A stretch of DNA of 64,000 nucleotides from Robertkochia marina (GTDB lineage: Bacteria; Bacteroidota; Bacteroidia; Flavobacteriales; Flavobacteriaceae): assembly GCF_004799345.1 (NCBI RefSeq), contig NZ_SSMC01000004.1:124001-188000 (forward strand), in the 5' to 3' direction. The notes beneath the pieces were generated by a model. The model did no database searches, was not told the DNA's origin, and saw only the letters and a list, made by a program, of their open reading frames with translations. Each line of letters opens with the position of its first letter. Within the stretch, counting starts at the first letter, position 1. This document shows, in pieces, positions 50,920 through 59,411 of this stretch. Both the position numbers and the translations under genes were made by a program.

Positions 50920-51884
50920 TAAATAATTCCTTCTTTTATTAGATCGTGAAGATGAATGACTCCTGCGTATTTGCCCTCCTCGTGCACCAGCAACTGAGAA
51001 ATTTCGTTGGCTTCCATGATCTCCAGGGCGTCTACGGCCATCATGCTGCTCTCTACCGATTTCGGTGCGTGAGTCATAATGTCGGCAGCTTTGAGTCCGT
51101 TTATGTTATCGTGTTTATTTAACATTCTTCTGATGTCACCATCGGTAATGATACCTACCACCTTTTCATTTTCCACCACGGCAGCAACTCCCAGCATTTT
51201 CTCCGAGATCTCTACGATCACTTTTCGTACGTCGGTGTCTTTGGTTACCTGGGGTTTTTGGTTTACAGAAGAAATGTCTTCTACCCTGAGGTAGAGTTTT
51301 TTTCCTAAGGCTCCTCCGGGGTGGTATTTGGCAAAATCCTTACTACTGAACCCTTTCATGTTCAACAGGCATATTGACAAGGCATCACCGATGACCAATT
51401 GGGCGGTGGTGCTGGTAGTAGGAGCAAGGTTGTTAGGGCAGGCCTCCTTTTCTACGTAGGCATTAAGGACAAAATCGGCCTGTTGCCCCAAAAATGATGA
51501 TTTATTGGCGGTAATGGCGATCAATTTGTTGGGCCCGTTCTTGATCAACGGTACCAATACCTTTATCTCCGGGGTGTTCCCGCTTTTGGAGATACAGATC
51601 ACTACATCGTCATTTAAGATGGTTCCCAGGTCACCGTGAATTGCGTCTGCGGCATGCATGAAAATAGCCGGAGTACCGGTAGAGTTCAGGGTGGCTACGA
51701 TCTTGGTGGCTATGATGGCGCTTTTTCCAATACCGGTAATGATCACCCTGCCTTTAGAGTTGTAGATCGCCTCAACAGCGCTGGCAAATTCGTCATCGAT
51801 AAATGAGGAAAGTTCCATAATTGCCTTTCCTTCGGTTTCGATCGCCGTTTTGGCATCGCTTATGATAGCACTTTTGTCGATCAA
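50919..51884 (-). CDS. kdsD: D-arabinose 5-phosphate isomerase (KpsF/GutQ/KdsD family)
   Basis: 321 residues. SIS domain (RVIITGIGKSAIIATKIVAT, HAADAIHGDLGTIL, ISKSGNTPEIKVLVPLI) followed by two CBS domains (near 205-260 and 270-321, with IITDGDIRRMLNK and GVIHLHDLIKEGII). Interconverts ribulose 5-phosphate and arabinose 5-phosphate, the first step to Kdo for LPS. First gene of the kdsD-tatC-CMD run, with divergent recQ. Confidence 0.94.
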   Translation of the reverse strand: MIDKSAIISDAKTAIETEGKAIMELSSFIDDEFASAVEAIYNSKGRVIITGIGKSAIIATKIVATLNSTGTPAIFMHAADAIHGDLGTILNDDVVICISKSGNTPEIKVLVPLIKNGPNKLIAITANKSSFLGQQADFVLNAYVEKEACPNNLAPTTSTTAQLVIGDALSICLLNMKGFSSKDFAKYHPGGALGKKLYLRVEDISSVNQKPQVTKDTDVRKVIVEISEKMLGVAAVVENEKVVGIITDGDIRRMLNKHDNINGLKAADIMTHAPKSVESSMMAVDALEIMEANEISQLLVHEEGKYAGVIHLHDLIKEGII

Positions 51885-51938
51885 GATTTTATTTTTTTAA
51901 AAATTCGAAAAGAAAAAGATTGCTTATCTTTAGTAGTG

Positions 51939-51946
51939 CAAATGTA
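51939..51946 (-). promoter_or_regulatory. Candidate -7 promoter box TACATTTG for kdsD
   Basis: Minus-strand TACATTTG followed by CAC, 54 nt before the kdsD ATG at 51884; it sits 22 nt ahead of the divergent recQ start. Confidence 0.45.
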
Positions 51947-51968
51947 AATAAAATAGTAAAACGGAAGG

Positions 51969-54167
51969 ATGAGTACAGCTGAAATTGACTTGAACGCTGC
52001 GCTGAAGAAGTACTTTGGATTTAGTCAGTTTAAGGGACTGCAAGAGGATGTCATAAGAAACGTTGTTAATAATCAAAATACATTTGTGATTATGCCCACC
52101 GGTGGTGGGAAATCGCTTTGTTATCAACTTCCCGCCCTGGTTCATGAGGGCACAGCCATCGTTATATCACCGCTAATTGCTTTAATGAAGAATCAGGTAG
52201 ATGCCATAAGAGGTATTTCTGCCAATGAAGGGATCGCCCATGTATTGAACTCTTCCCTGAATAAGAGCGAGGTCAAAAGGGTGATGGATGATATCACTTC
52301 AGGGACGACCAAACTGCTTTATGTGGCCCCTGAATCATTAACCAAAGATGAATATGTTGAATTTTTCAGAACGGTAAAGATCTCCTTCGTAGCCGTTGAT
52401 GAGGCACACTGTATCTCTGAATGGGGGCATGATTTCAGGCCGGAATACCGCAATATCAGAACTATTATTCAGCGTCTGGGTGATGATATCCCTATCGTGG
52501 CGCTTACAGCAACGGCAACCCCGAAGGTGCAGGAAGATATAATGAAGAACCTGGGTATGACCGATGCCAAGGTGTTTAAAGCGTCTTTTAACCGGCCAAA
52601 CCTCTATTACGAGGTGCGCCCGAAAACTAAAAACGTAGATGCTGATATTATCCGCTTTGTAAAACAGCGGGAAGGCAAATCAGGTATCATTTACTGCCTG
52701 AGTAGAAAAAGGGTGGAAGAACTCGCCCAAACCTTGCAGGTAAACGGACTAAAGGCGGTTCCTTATCACGCGGGTCTCGATGCCAAAACAAGGGCTAAGC
52801 ACCAGGATATGTTTCTGATGGAAGAGATCGATGTGGTGGTGGCAACCATTGCTTTCGGGATGGGGATCGATAAGCCTGATGTGCGCTTTGTCATTCACCA
52901 TGATATTCCTAAAAGTATAGAAAGTTATTACCAGGAAACCGGAAGGGCCGGTCGCGATGGAGGAGAAGGCCATTGCCTGGCATTCTATTCCTATAAGGAT
53001 ATTGAAAAGCTTGAGAAGTTTATGAGCGGCAAGCCTGTGGCTGAGCAGGAGATCGGCCATGCCCTGCTACAGGATATGGTGGCCTATGCCGAGACCTCCA
53101 TGTCAAGACGAAAATTTATTCTCCACTATTTCGGGGAGGAATTTGATGAGGTAAACGGAGAGGGAGCCGACCTTGATGATAACGTTCGGAACCCCAAGAA
53201 GAAGCACGAGGCCAAGGACGATGTGGTCAAAATTCTCAAGGTGATCAAGGAGACTAAAGAGAAATACAAGGCTAAGGAGGTGGTCAATACCCTGATAGGG
53301 AAAACCAATGCCCTGATGAAATCGCATAAGACAGAAGAACGTGAGGTGTTTGGTATCGGGAAAGACCAGGAGGATAAATATTGGAAGGCCCTGATCAGGC
53401 AGATCCTGGTGAGCGGACTCATTAAAAAAGAGATAGAGCAATACGGGGTACTGCGGCTTACCAAGGCCGGAAAAGCCTTTAAGAAATCACCGGAATCATT
53501 TATGATGACCGAAGATCACAGTTATGAACATCTTGGGGATGAAGGGGTGGTTACTGCCAAGCAAGGCGGAGGGAGTGCCGATGCGCAACTGCTTAAAATG
53601 CTTAAAGACCTTCGGAAATCACAGGCCAGGAAGCTGGAGGTGCCGCCGTTCGTTGTTTTCCAGGACCCGTCTCTGGAAGATATGGCCCTGAAGTACCCGG
53701 TTACTATGGAGGAACTCAATGCCATTCACGGGGTAGGAGAAGGAAAGGCTAAAAAATACGGCAAGCCGTTTATACATCTAATCGCTCAATACGTGGAAGA
53801 TAATGACATTCAGCGCCCTGATGATATGGTGGTGAAGTCTACCGGTGCCAACTCGGCCCTGAAACTGTATGTGATCCAGAATATTGACAGAAAATTACCC
53901 CTTGATGACATTGCTTCTGCCAAAGGCCTGCAGATGGATGACCTGATCAAAGAAATGGAGCAGATCGTTTATATGGGTACCAAGCTCAACATCAGTTATT
54001 GGATAGATGAGCTGTTTGATGAAGACCAACAGGAAGAATTGCATGAGTATTTTCTGGAGGCAGAAAACGATAAGATCTCCTCAGCCATGGAAGAATTTGA
54101 TGGCGACTACGAGGAGGATGAATTGCGATTGTATCGCATCAAATTCATCAGTGAAGTAGCTAATTAA
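51969..54167 (+). CDS. recQ: ATP-dependent DNA helicase RecQ (zinc-less variant)
   Basis: 732 residues. Superfamily 2 helicase: [15 protein letters not shown] (motif 0), [19 protein letters not shown] (Walker A), [20 protein letters not shown] (DEAH and aromatic-rich loop), [12 protein letters not shown] (motif VI). The region that normally holds four zinc cysteines (near 377-410, [20 protein letters not shown] then [14 protein letters not shown]) has none. A winged-helix region follows, then an HRDC domain (near 540-610, [20 protein letters not shown]) and a long C-terminal extension. 3'-5' helicase in recombination and fork repair. Confidence 0.93.
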   Translation: MSTAEIDLNAALKKYFGFSQFKGLQEDVIRNVVNNQNTFVIMPTGGGKSLCYQLPALVHEGTAIVISPLIALMKNQVDAIRGISANEGIAHVLNSSLNKSEVKRVMDDITSGTTKLLYVAPESLTKDEYVEFFRTVKISFVAVDEAHCISEWGHDFRPEYRNIRTIIQRLGDDIPIVALTATATPKVQEDIMKNLGMTDAKVFKASFNRPNLYYEVRPKTKNVDADIIRFVKQREGKSGIIYCLSRKRVEELAQTLQVNGLKAVPYHAGLDAKTRAKHQDMFLMEEIDVVVATIAFGMGIDKPDVRFVIHHDIPKSIESYYQETGRAGRDGGEGHCLAFYSYKDIEKLEKFMSGKPVAEQEIGHALLQDMVAYAETSMSRRKFILHYFGEEFDEVNGEGADLDDNVRNPKKKHEAKDDVVKILKVIKETKEKYKAKEVVNTLIGKTNALMKSHKTEEREVFGIGKDQEDKYWKALIRQILVSGLIKKEIEQYGVLRLTKAGKAFKKSPESFMMTEDHSYEHLGDEGVVTAKQGGGSADAQLLKMLKDLRKSQARKLEVPPFVVFQDPSLEDMALKYPVTMEELNAIHGVGEGKAKKYGKPFIHLIAQYVEDNDIQRPDDMVVKSTGANSALKLYVIQNIDRKLPLDDIASAKGLQMDDLIKEMEQIVYMGTKLNISYWIDELFDEDQQEELHEYFLEAENDKISSAMEEFDGDYEEDELRLYRIKFISEVAN

Positions 54168-54197
54168 CCAACCAACTTTATATATATTGTTGAAATG

Positions 54198-54229
54198 AAA
54201 GGAAGGCGTTTATAGCCTTCCTTTTTTTA
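54198..54229 (+). terminator. Rho-independent terminator of recQ
   Basis: AAAGGAAGGC / GCCTTCCTTT stem, 7-nt loop, seven or more T; 30 nt after the recQ stop. Confidence 0.9.
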
Positions 54230-54328
54230 TGGTCAGGATCATTCCCCTTTTATTTAAGTTATTATTATCGAATAATAGCGGTATTGAAATCTGAGTGCTA
54301 ATCTTCAGCCTTGTTCAAGTTTTGAGCA

Positions 54329-54363
54329 GATCGCCACGGTCACATTGCTCCCTCGCGAAGGCG
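54329..54363 (-). repeat. Solo end of the interspersed palindromic element
   Basis: GATCGCCAC (54329-54337) and CTCGCGAAGGCG (54352-54363) match the right-end inner and outer arms of the copy at 55728-55992 with one mismatch, around a different 14-nt core that is not clearly palindromic. Confidence 0.65.
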
Positions 54364-54427
54364 AAGAGCCATAATCTGTATTTAGCAACTCGCTTGCCAA
54401 GCCGAAGGCATGGTCCCTGAAACTGAA

Positions 54428-54471
54428 ACTCGTCCCTCAAACTCGTCCCTCAAACTCGTCCCTCAAACTCG
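54428..54471. repeat. 13-bp tandem repeat, 3.4 copies
   Basis: Unit ACTCGTCCCTCAA at 54428, 54441 and 54454, followed by a partial copy ACTCG. All full copies identical. Confidence 0.9.
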
Positions 54472-54482
54472 AACTGTTCCCT

Positions 54483-55601
54483 CTACACATAGATCTCCTT
54501 TAATCCGTCACAAAACCTTTGCACTTCTTCCAGGGTTCCAGTACTTATGCGGCACCAATCTGTAAAAGGAGGGAAGGGACGTCCTATTTGAACCCCTTTG
54601 TCGAGCATGGCTTTGTGCAATTCACGGATCGGTTTTCCGGAATGGAAGAATACAAAATTCGTATGTGAAGGTGCGTATTCTAGCCCCAGGGAATCGAGGG
54701 TGTTGCAGATCATTTGTTTGGCCTCCTTATTCTTTTTAAGGCTGAAATTGTAAAACTCTTTATCGTCCAGGGCTGCCTTGGCGCCTTGAATAGCGGGTAC
54801 GTTGCTGTAGGCCATGACCCGGCTTCTTATCTTTTCAGCCAGTTTCGGGGTGGTTACCAGGTAGCCGATGCGCAAGCCTGCCATGCCGTACACCTTGGAA
54901 AAGGTTCTCGAGACTACCACGTTTTTACCCTCGTGTACCATGCTGACAAGAGAAGGGTATTTGGGGTCTTCTATAAAGTCATAATAGGCCTCATCACTGA
55001 ATAAGACCGTTTTTTTAGCAATAGCCTCACTGTATTCCAGTAATACATCTTTAGGCAGGAGGGTAGAGGTGGGGTTGTTAGGATTGCAAAGAAAAACCAG
55101 GCCTGTCTTGCTGCTGATGGCATCGTTGATGGCCGGCATATCGTACTGCATCTCCTCATTAACGGGTATCCATTTTACCTTGGCGCCCCATTGGGAGGCA
55201 TAGGTCATCATGGCGAGAAACGTAGGCTTCCCGGCAATGATCTCTCCGCCGTTTGCTGCAAAGGTGATCCCGCAGGCCTTCAGCGCTTCGGTAGACCCTC
55301 CGGTAATGATGATCTGCTCTCTGGTAACTCCTTCCTTCTTAGCCAGCATCTCCGCCAGTTCATCGGCATAGCTGTATGGATAGCGACAAGCAATATCAAA
55401 CGAGCTTTTGATGGCTTCTCTCACCTGTTCAGAAGGTCCGTATGGATTTTCATTCGAACTGAGTTTAATGACCTTTTCAAGGGGTCGAGGGTTAAACTTT
55501 TTGCGCTCCTCCGGGGTGAGGGCATAGAGGGAAGGTATGCCTCCAAGAAGGGCCATCCCTCCTCCTAGGGCAGAATTGCGAATCCAGTCTCTTCTGTTCA
55601 T
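54483..55601 (-). CDS. Class I/II aminotransferase (histidinol-phosphate aminotransferase-like) with Tat leader
   Basis: 372 residues. PLP enzyme fold type I: IIITGGSTEALKACGI, FLCNPNNPTSTLL, VLFSDEAYYDFIED and the Schiff-base Lys in VSRTFSKVYGMAGLRIGY; the C-terminal Arg is in WCRISTGTLEE. The N-terminus MNRRDWIRNSALGGGMALLG is a twin-arginine leader (RRDWIR then a hydrophobic stretch), so it is probably periplasmic. That is unusual for histidine biosynthesis, so another amino acid substrate is likely. Flanked on both sides by repeats. Confidence 0.88.
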   Translation of the reverse strand: MNRRDWIRNSALGGGMALLGGIPSLYALTPEERKKFNPRPLEKVIKLSSNENPYGPSEQVREAIKSSFDIACRYPYSYADELAEMLAKKEGVTREQIIITGGSTEALKACGITFAANGGEIIAGKPTFLAMMTYASQWGAKVKWIPVNEEMQYDMPAINDAISSKTGLVFLCNPNNPTSTLLPKDVLLEYSEAIAKKTVLFSDEAYYDFIEDPKYPSLVSMVHEGKNVVVSRTFSKVYGMAGLRIGYLVTTPKLAEKIRSRVMAYSNVPAIQGAKAALDDKEFYNFSLKKNKEAKQMICNTLDSLGLEYAPSHTNFVFFHSGKPIRELHKAMLDKGVQIGRPFPPFTDWCRISTGTLEEVQRFCDGLKEIYV

Positions 55602-55672
55602 AATTTTAAGGTATTTGTGGTTGGAACCTTTCGAAGGTACAAAATTTAGTGGGATGTGGGGAGAGAGGGATG

Positions 55673-55711
55673 TGGGTAGGTAGGTAGACGGGTAGATGGG
55701 TAGACGGGTAA
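55673..55711. repeat. Imperfect 8-bp tandem repeat (GGGTAGAC-type)
   Basis: GGGTAGGT, AGGTAGAC, GGGTAGAT, GGGTAGAC, GGGTAAG follow in register. Confidence 0.75.
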
Positions 55712-55727
55712 GCTAGTGGAATCTATT

Positions 55728-55992
55728 CGTCTTCGCGAGACGGCCAAATGGCCGGCGTGGCGATCTCCCGGTTATACCTCCATGCATATTTTTGGTCTTC
55801 CATCACCAAAGCCAATTTTAAAAACGTTTTTACCCTCCCCTTTTGTAAGGGGAGGTGGTTTTGTATAGCAAAACCGGAGGGGTCTAAGAAGGTGTGGCTG
55901 AAGGCAGGGGTGGTTTTTCATGAAGGAAATATACGCCTTGTTGAAAATTTCAGGAGATCGCCACAACCTGCTCTGCAGGTCTCGCGAAGACG
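55728..55992. repeat. Interspersed palindromic element, complete copy B
   Basis: Outer 14-bp perfect inverted arms CGTCTTCGCGAGAC (55728-55741) and GTCTCGCGAAGACG (55979-55992). Inner 12-bp perfect inverted arms GTGGCGATCTCC (55757-55768) and GGAGATCGCCAC (55953-55964). Left core CGGCCA/TGGCCG, right core ACCTGC/GCAGGT. The body aligns with 2400-2562 and carries the same two hairpins. No transposase inside, so it is a MITE- or REP-like non-autonomous element. Confidence 0.75.
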
Positions 55993-56008
55993 ATAACATT
56001 CATATTCT

Positions 56009-56060
56009 CGCATAACCGCATAACCGCATAACCGCATAACCGCATAACCGCATAACCGCA
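56009..56060. repeat. 8-bp tandem repeat CGCATAAC, 6.5 copies
   Basis: Six exact units from 56009 to 56056 followed by CGCA. It starts 16 nt after the palindromic element and ends 5 nt before the GNAT gene stop. Confidence 0.95.
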
Positions 56061-56064
56061 AACT

Positions 56065-56565
56065 CTAATTAGAGATCTGGTAATACCGGTCAATGCAATC
56101 CTCTTCATCATTGTAGAATTCTTTGATGAAACGGAAGGTCGAATCCAGGATCTTTACCGAGGCTACATTATTCTTATTCACGTAGGCCACGATCTTACTC
56201 AGTTTCATTTCTTCAAAACCATATCGTATCAGACCGTTGGTGATCTCTTTGCCAAAACCTTTTTGCCACTCTTCCTTCAATAAGCGGAACCCGATCTCGT
56301 ATTCCTGCTGCTCATTCTTTACCAGGGCACAGGTGCCTATGAACCGATGGTCTTCAACGCCGGCAATAGCCCAAACCCAAAAATCGTTTCCGGCTTTTTT
56401 GTAAAACTGCATCACCCGCTCGAGGTCTTTGGTGTTCTCTTCCAGGGTATAGGTCTTGCCTCCCACGTATCGCATGACCGCATGATCATTTTGCATACGA
56501 TGAAACAGAGGAAGATCGCTCTTCTTCAGTTCACGTGCATACAATCTTTCGGTTTTGAATAACAT
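56065..56565 (-). CDS. GNAT family N-acetyltransferase (RimJ/RimL-like)
   Basis: 166 residues. LFKTERLYARELKKSDLPLF is the standard start of RimJ/RimL-type GNATs; the acetyl-CoA region appears as YEIGFRLLKEEWQKGFGKEI (the R/Q-x-x-G-x-G/A loop as QKGFGKE) and SKIVAYVNKNNVASVKIL. Could acetylate a ribosomal protein or small molecule; the target is unknown. Separated by 45 nt from the LD-carboxypeptidase gene on the same strand. Confidence 0.9.
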   Translation of the reverse strand: MLFKTERLYARELKKSDLPLFHRMQNDHAVMRYVGGKTYTLEENTKDLERVMQFYKKAGNDFWVWAIAGVEDHRFIGTCALVKNEQQEYEIGFRLLKEEWQKGFGKEITNGLIRYGFEEMKLSKIVAYVNKNNVASVKILDSTFRFIKEFYNDEEDCIDRYYQISN

Positions 56566-56610
56566 GTTTTAAAGTTAAAATAATTTCCTGTTCCCGCAAT
56601 TAATTGTGGG

Positions 56611-57669
56611 CTATATGACGCTGCTTGTCAGTATTTTAACAGTTATCTCCCCGGTGTTAACTTCAACAGGTACTCCAATGGGTAAGGTGGCGTTCTCATC
56701 AATGTGACCGATCGGGTAGCCATAGGCAACCGGCATATCAAGATCACCCAGCAGATCTGTAAGTACCTCTTTTAAGGTGAAGGATTCGGGGTTACGTGCC
56801 TTGTTACACCCGGCAAAGATGCCTAGGATCACTGCACTGGCCTTAGTAAAGGTGGCCGATTGCAATAGCTGGGTGAGCATGCGGTCTACCCGGTAAGGTT
56901 CTTCCTCGATCTCTTCAATGAATACGATCTTGTCTGTATAATCCGGTTCATAAGGCGTACCGGTCATGGCCGCGAGTAATGATAAATTACCACCTGCCAG
57001 AATACCCTGGGCAATGCCCGGATTAAGGGTGTAAGGTTCATACTCAACAGGGTGCTTCTCCTCTTCTTCCTGGTATGGAAAAGGGCTTAGGGTGATGGAT
57101 GCAGCCCCTTCAGTGATGACTTTTCGAAAATATTCCCGATTGTATTCTGTGTCCAGGGTGGTACCTACAGGGGCGTGAAAGCATACCAGTCCTGTTCTTT
57201 TGTTCATTTCATTGAGCAGGGCGGTTACATCGCTAAAACCTGCAAATACTTTGGGATTTCTTTTGATCAGATCCCAGTTGATATGTGGTAATAACCTGGT
57301 ACAGCCATATCCGCCGCGCACGCATAAGATCCCGTCTACGTTTTCATTCTCGAACATATGGTGAAGATCGGCCAGGCGTTCTTCATCGGTATTACTCAGG
57401 TAACCGTGGTTGCCAAGTATCCTGTCTGTATGATAGGGGGTGTACCCAAGGTCTTTTACATACCCCAGCGCTTCTTCCAGTTTTTCCGGAGATACGGCAT
57501 ACCCCGGCGCAATAATTCCGAGAGTGCTTCCCGGTTTTAATCGCCTTCCCATGGCTAAATGTACAGGAGCAAGATCAAAAGAGGTAGATCTTCCTAAAAG
57601 GGTGCTGGCCGGTAAAAGGGTGGCGGCGGGAAGGGTGATTCCGGTTTTTATGAAGTTTCTTCTTTTCAT
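56611..57669 (-). CDS. Muramoyltetrapeptide (LD-)carboxypeptidase, S66 family, with Tat-like leader
   Basis: 352 residues. N-terminus MKRRNFIKTGITLPAATLLP is a twin-arginine leader. S66 features: GSTLGIIAPGYAVSPEKLEE, CVRGGYGCTRLLPHI, the catalytic Ser in VFAGFSDVTALL (GxSD), Glu in VFIEEIEEEPYRVDRML and His in YGYPIGHIDENATLPIG. Cleaves L-D bonds in peptidoglycan tetrapeptides for recycling. Cytoplasmic LdcA has no leader, so this copy would act in the periplasm. Confidence 0.9.
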   Translation of the reverse strand: MKRRNFIKTGITLPAATLLPASTLLGRSTSFDLAPVHLAMGRRLKPGSTLGIIAPGYAVSPEKLEEALGYVKDLGYTPYHTDRILGNHGYLSNTDEERLADLHHMFENENVDGILCVRGGYGCTRLLPHINWDLIKRNPKVFAGFSDVTALLNEMNKRTGLVCFHAPVGTTLDTEYNREYFRKVITEGAASITLSPFPYQEEEEKHPVEYEPYTLNPGIAQGILAGGNLSLLAAMTGTPYEPDYTDKIVFIEEIEEEPYRVDRMLTQLLQSATFTKASAVILGIFAGCNKARNPESFTLKEVLTDLLGDLDMPVAYGYPIGHIDENATLPIGVPVEVNTGEITVKILTSSVI

Positions 57670-57847
57670 GGTTGTTCAGGTTCTGTGGGGTTAATTGATG
57701 ATTGCTTACGCATGAATTTTTTAAATCAAGGCTGAAAATAAGGAAGTTTTTCAATTCATCCATTAAAAACTACAATTCGGTCAACCTTCTTTTAATAAAT
57801 GAACCCATAGGGGCATCTTTGAGGTGTCAATCAATAAAAGAACAGTT

Positions 57848-58060
57848 ATGTTACGCTTGATCGGGTACCTTGCCATCACGCTTTTGAACCAACTCGGGTT
57901 TCTCTCTTCAGAAAGTACGAAGTCTCCCGTGTCTGATTGTGCGGCTGTTGTCTGCGTTTCCGGCAGTGCTGAACACAATGGTATTATAAATGAATCGGGT
58001 TGTTTATTGAAGGAAAATTCGGAAATTACCCGGGAATGTAAATATTATGATGTCTACTAA
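57848..58060 (+). CDS. Possible 70-residue leader ORF with hydrophobic N-terminus
   Basis: Reads MLRLIGYLAITLLNQLGFLS (signal or membrane-anchor-like) followed by a polar tail with four cysteines (SPVSDCAAVVCVSGSAEHNG, ESGCLLKEN, RECKYY). Its stop at 58060 overlaps the kinase start at 58047, which would couple translation. A -7-like CATCTTTG at 57818-57825 would place the start site before it. No homology recognised; the span could equally be an untranslated leader. Confidence 0.4.
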   Translation: MLRLIGYLAITLLNQLGFLSSESTKSPVSDCAAVVCVSGSAEHNGIINESGCLLKENSEITRECKYYDVY

Positions 58061-59411
58061 GCGCTTTCTAAAAGAATTCGGAAGAGCCTTTCTCATAGGG
58101 GTGTTGATCTTTGTTTTTATACAGGTTTTAAACCTGGTCTATTCGGAGGAATACACCATTAGGTTTAACAGAGATCTCCTGGTCTGGTTCGCAACCACCC
58201 AACTGTATTCCCTGCTTATCTATATGGGGAATATGATGGTTATCCGTTTTTTTCTTCGAAAATACGGGGGGCGGATCTTTCAGGGAAAACATTTGGTTCA
58301 GGCCATATTGAGCAGTATCGTGGTTACGCTGATCACCATATTTATAGCAAACCTGATCATGAAAACAGGGGTGCAGGGTATGAGCCTGGAGGAGTTCATC
58401 GCTTCGGAGCGCATAAAGAATTACCGGAATACCCTGATATTATCACTATTCATTACAAGCATATTTTACCTGATATATTATTACAAAACGAAAAAGGATG
58501 TACAGGTAACACGGCAGCAGGTCATTGCCGGTACGGCGACCGCTCAATTCGATGCCTTGAAGAATCAGCTGGACCCTCACTTTCTGTTTAACAGTCTGAA
58601 TGTACTGAGCAGCCTTATAGAAGAAAATCCGGATGCGGCCCAGAACTTTACCACGGCCCTGTCAAAGATCTACAGGTATGTTCTGGAGCAGAAGAATAAG
58701 GAGTTGGTTTCTCTTGATGAAGAACTGCAATTTGCACGCACTTATATTAAGTTGTTAAAAATGCGGTTCGAACACAGTATTCATTTCGAGGTGCCGGAGC
58801 ATGCTTCAGACCCTGAATATAAGGTAGTGCCCTTATCGCTTCAATTGCTGCTGGAGAATGCGGTAAAGCACAACCGGGTAGACCCTGAATCGCCTTTGGT
58901 GATTCGTATAACGGAAAAGGACGGGGTGTTGGAGGTACGGAACAATCTTCAACCTAAACAGGTGTTGAAAAAGGGAAGTGGGGTTGGATTAAAAAATATT
59001 GCCAACCGCTATGCCCTGCTTACCAAAAAACAAATGAAAACATTGAAGACAGCAGAGGAGTTTATTGTTCAGATTCCGCTTTTGTCAAAAAAAGTATCGA
59101 ACGTGGAAATACAAAAAGAACATATTGAAGACAAGCGATACCAACGGGCTAAAGAACGTGTGGAGGCGCTGAAAGGATTTTACGGCAACCTGATAGCTTT
59201 TTGCATTGTTATTCCGGCCCTGGGCTGGGTGAACTACAGAACCACAGATTTTCCGTGGATCTTTTTTCCGATCCTTGGATGGGGATTCGGGTTGATCATG
59301 CATGGCATGGAAGCCTATGGATACAACCCCCTGTGGGGCAAGCGCTGGGAAGAGCGTAAGATCAGGGAGTTTATGGAAGAAGAACAAAAGAATAAAAACC
59401 TATACCAATGA
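58047..59411 (+). CDS. LytS-type sensor histidine kinase with C-terminal 2TM domain
   Basis: 454 residues. Four N-terminal membrane helices (to about residue 145), the His_kinase phosphoacceptor segment ALKNQLDPHFLFNSLNVLSS (near 170-190), ATPase N box LQLLLENAVKHNRV and G box GSGVGLKNIANRYALL. After residue 355 comes an added 2TM domain: YQRAKERVEALKGFYGNLIA, two helices, then GKRWEERKIREFMEEE. The same domain makes up the next two proteins. Operon with them and the LytTR regulator; 4-nt overlap with the next gene. A second ATG lies one codon later. Confidence 0.92.
   Translation: MMSTKRFLKEFGRAFLIGVLIFVFIQVLNLVYSEEYTIRFNRDLLVWFATTQLYSLLIYMGNMMVIRFFLRKYGGRIFQGKHLVQAILSSIVVTLITIFIANLIMKTGVQGMSLEEFIASERIKNYRNTLILSLFITSIFYLIYYYKTKKDVQVTRQQVIAGTATAQFDALKNQLDPHFLFNSLNVLSSLIEENPDAAQNFTTALSKIYRYVLEQKNKELVSLDEELQFARTYIKLLKMRFEHSIHFEVPEHASDPEYKVVPLSLQLLLENAVKHNRVDPESPLVIRITEKDGVLEVRNNLQPKQVLKKGSGVGLKNIANRYALLTKKQMKTLKTAEEFIVQIPLLSKKVSNVEIQKEHIEDKRYQRAKERVEALKGFYGNLIAFCIVIPALGWVNYRTTDFPWIFFPILGWGFGLIMHGMEAYGYNPLWGKRWEERKIREFMEEEQKNKNLYQ

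Larger units (their letters stand above)
54168..54482. other. 315-nt intergenic region with terminator, solo repeat end and tandem repeat
   Basis: Holds the recQ terminator (54198-54229), one end of the palindromic element (54329-54363) and a 13-bp tandem repeat (54428-54471). No gene seen. Confidence 0.8.
55602..56064. other. 463-nt repeat-rich intergenic region
   Basis: Contains an 8-bp tandem array (55673-55711), the full palindromic element (55728-55992) and another 8-bp tandem array (56009-56060). The minus-strand ORF at 55772-55999 is part of the repeat and is not accepted as a gene. Confidence 0.8.

Noticed and set aside
55772-55999. 75-codon minus-strand ORF in the repeat
   Set aside because: It lies entirely within the interspersed element; the parallel frame in the other copy differs mainly by non-synonymous changes, so it is taken as a by-product of the repeat.
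56009-56060. Possible CRISPR array
   Set aside because: Units are 8 bp and directly adjacent with no spacers, so it is a microsatellite. No cas genes in the window.
57848-58060. Riboswitch or attenuator in the kinase leader
   Set aside because: No conserved aptamer features or terminator/antiterminator pair could be recognised by eye; kept only as a possible leader ORF.
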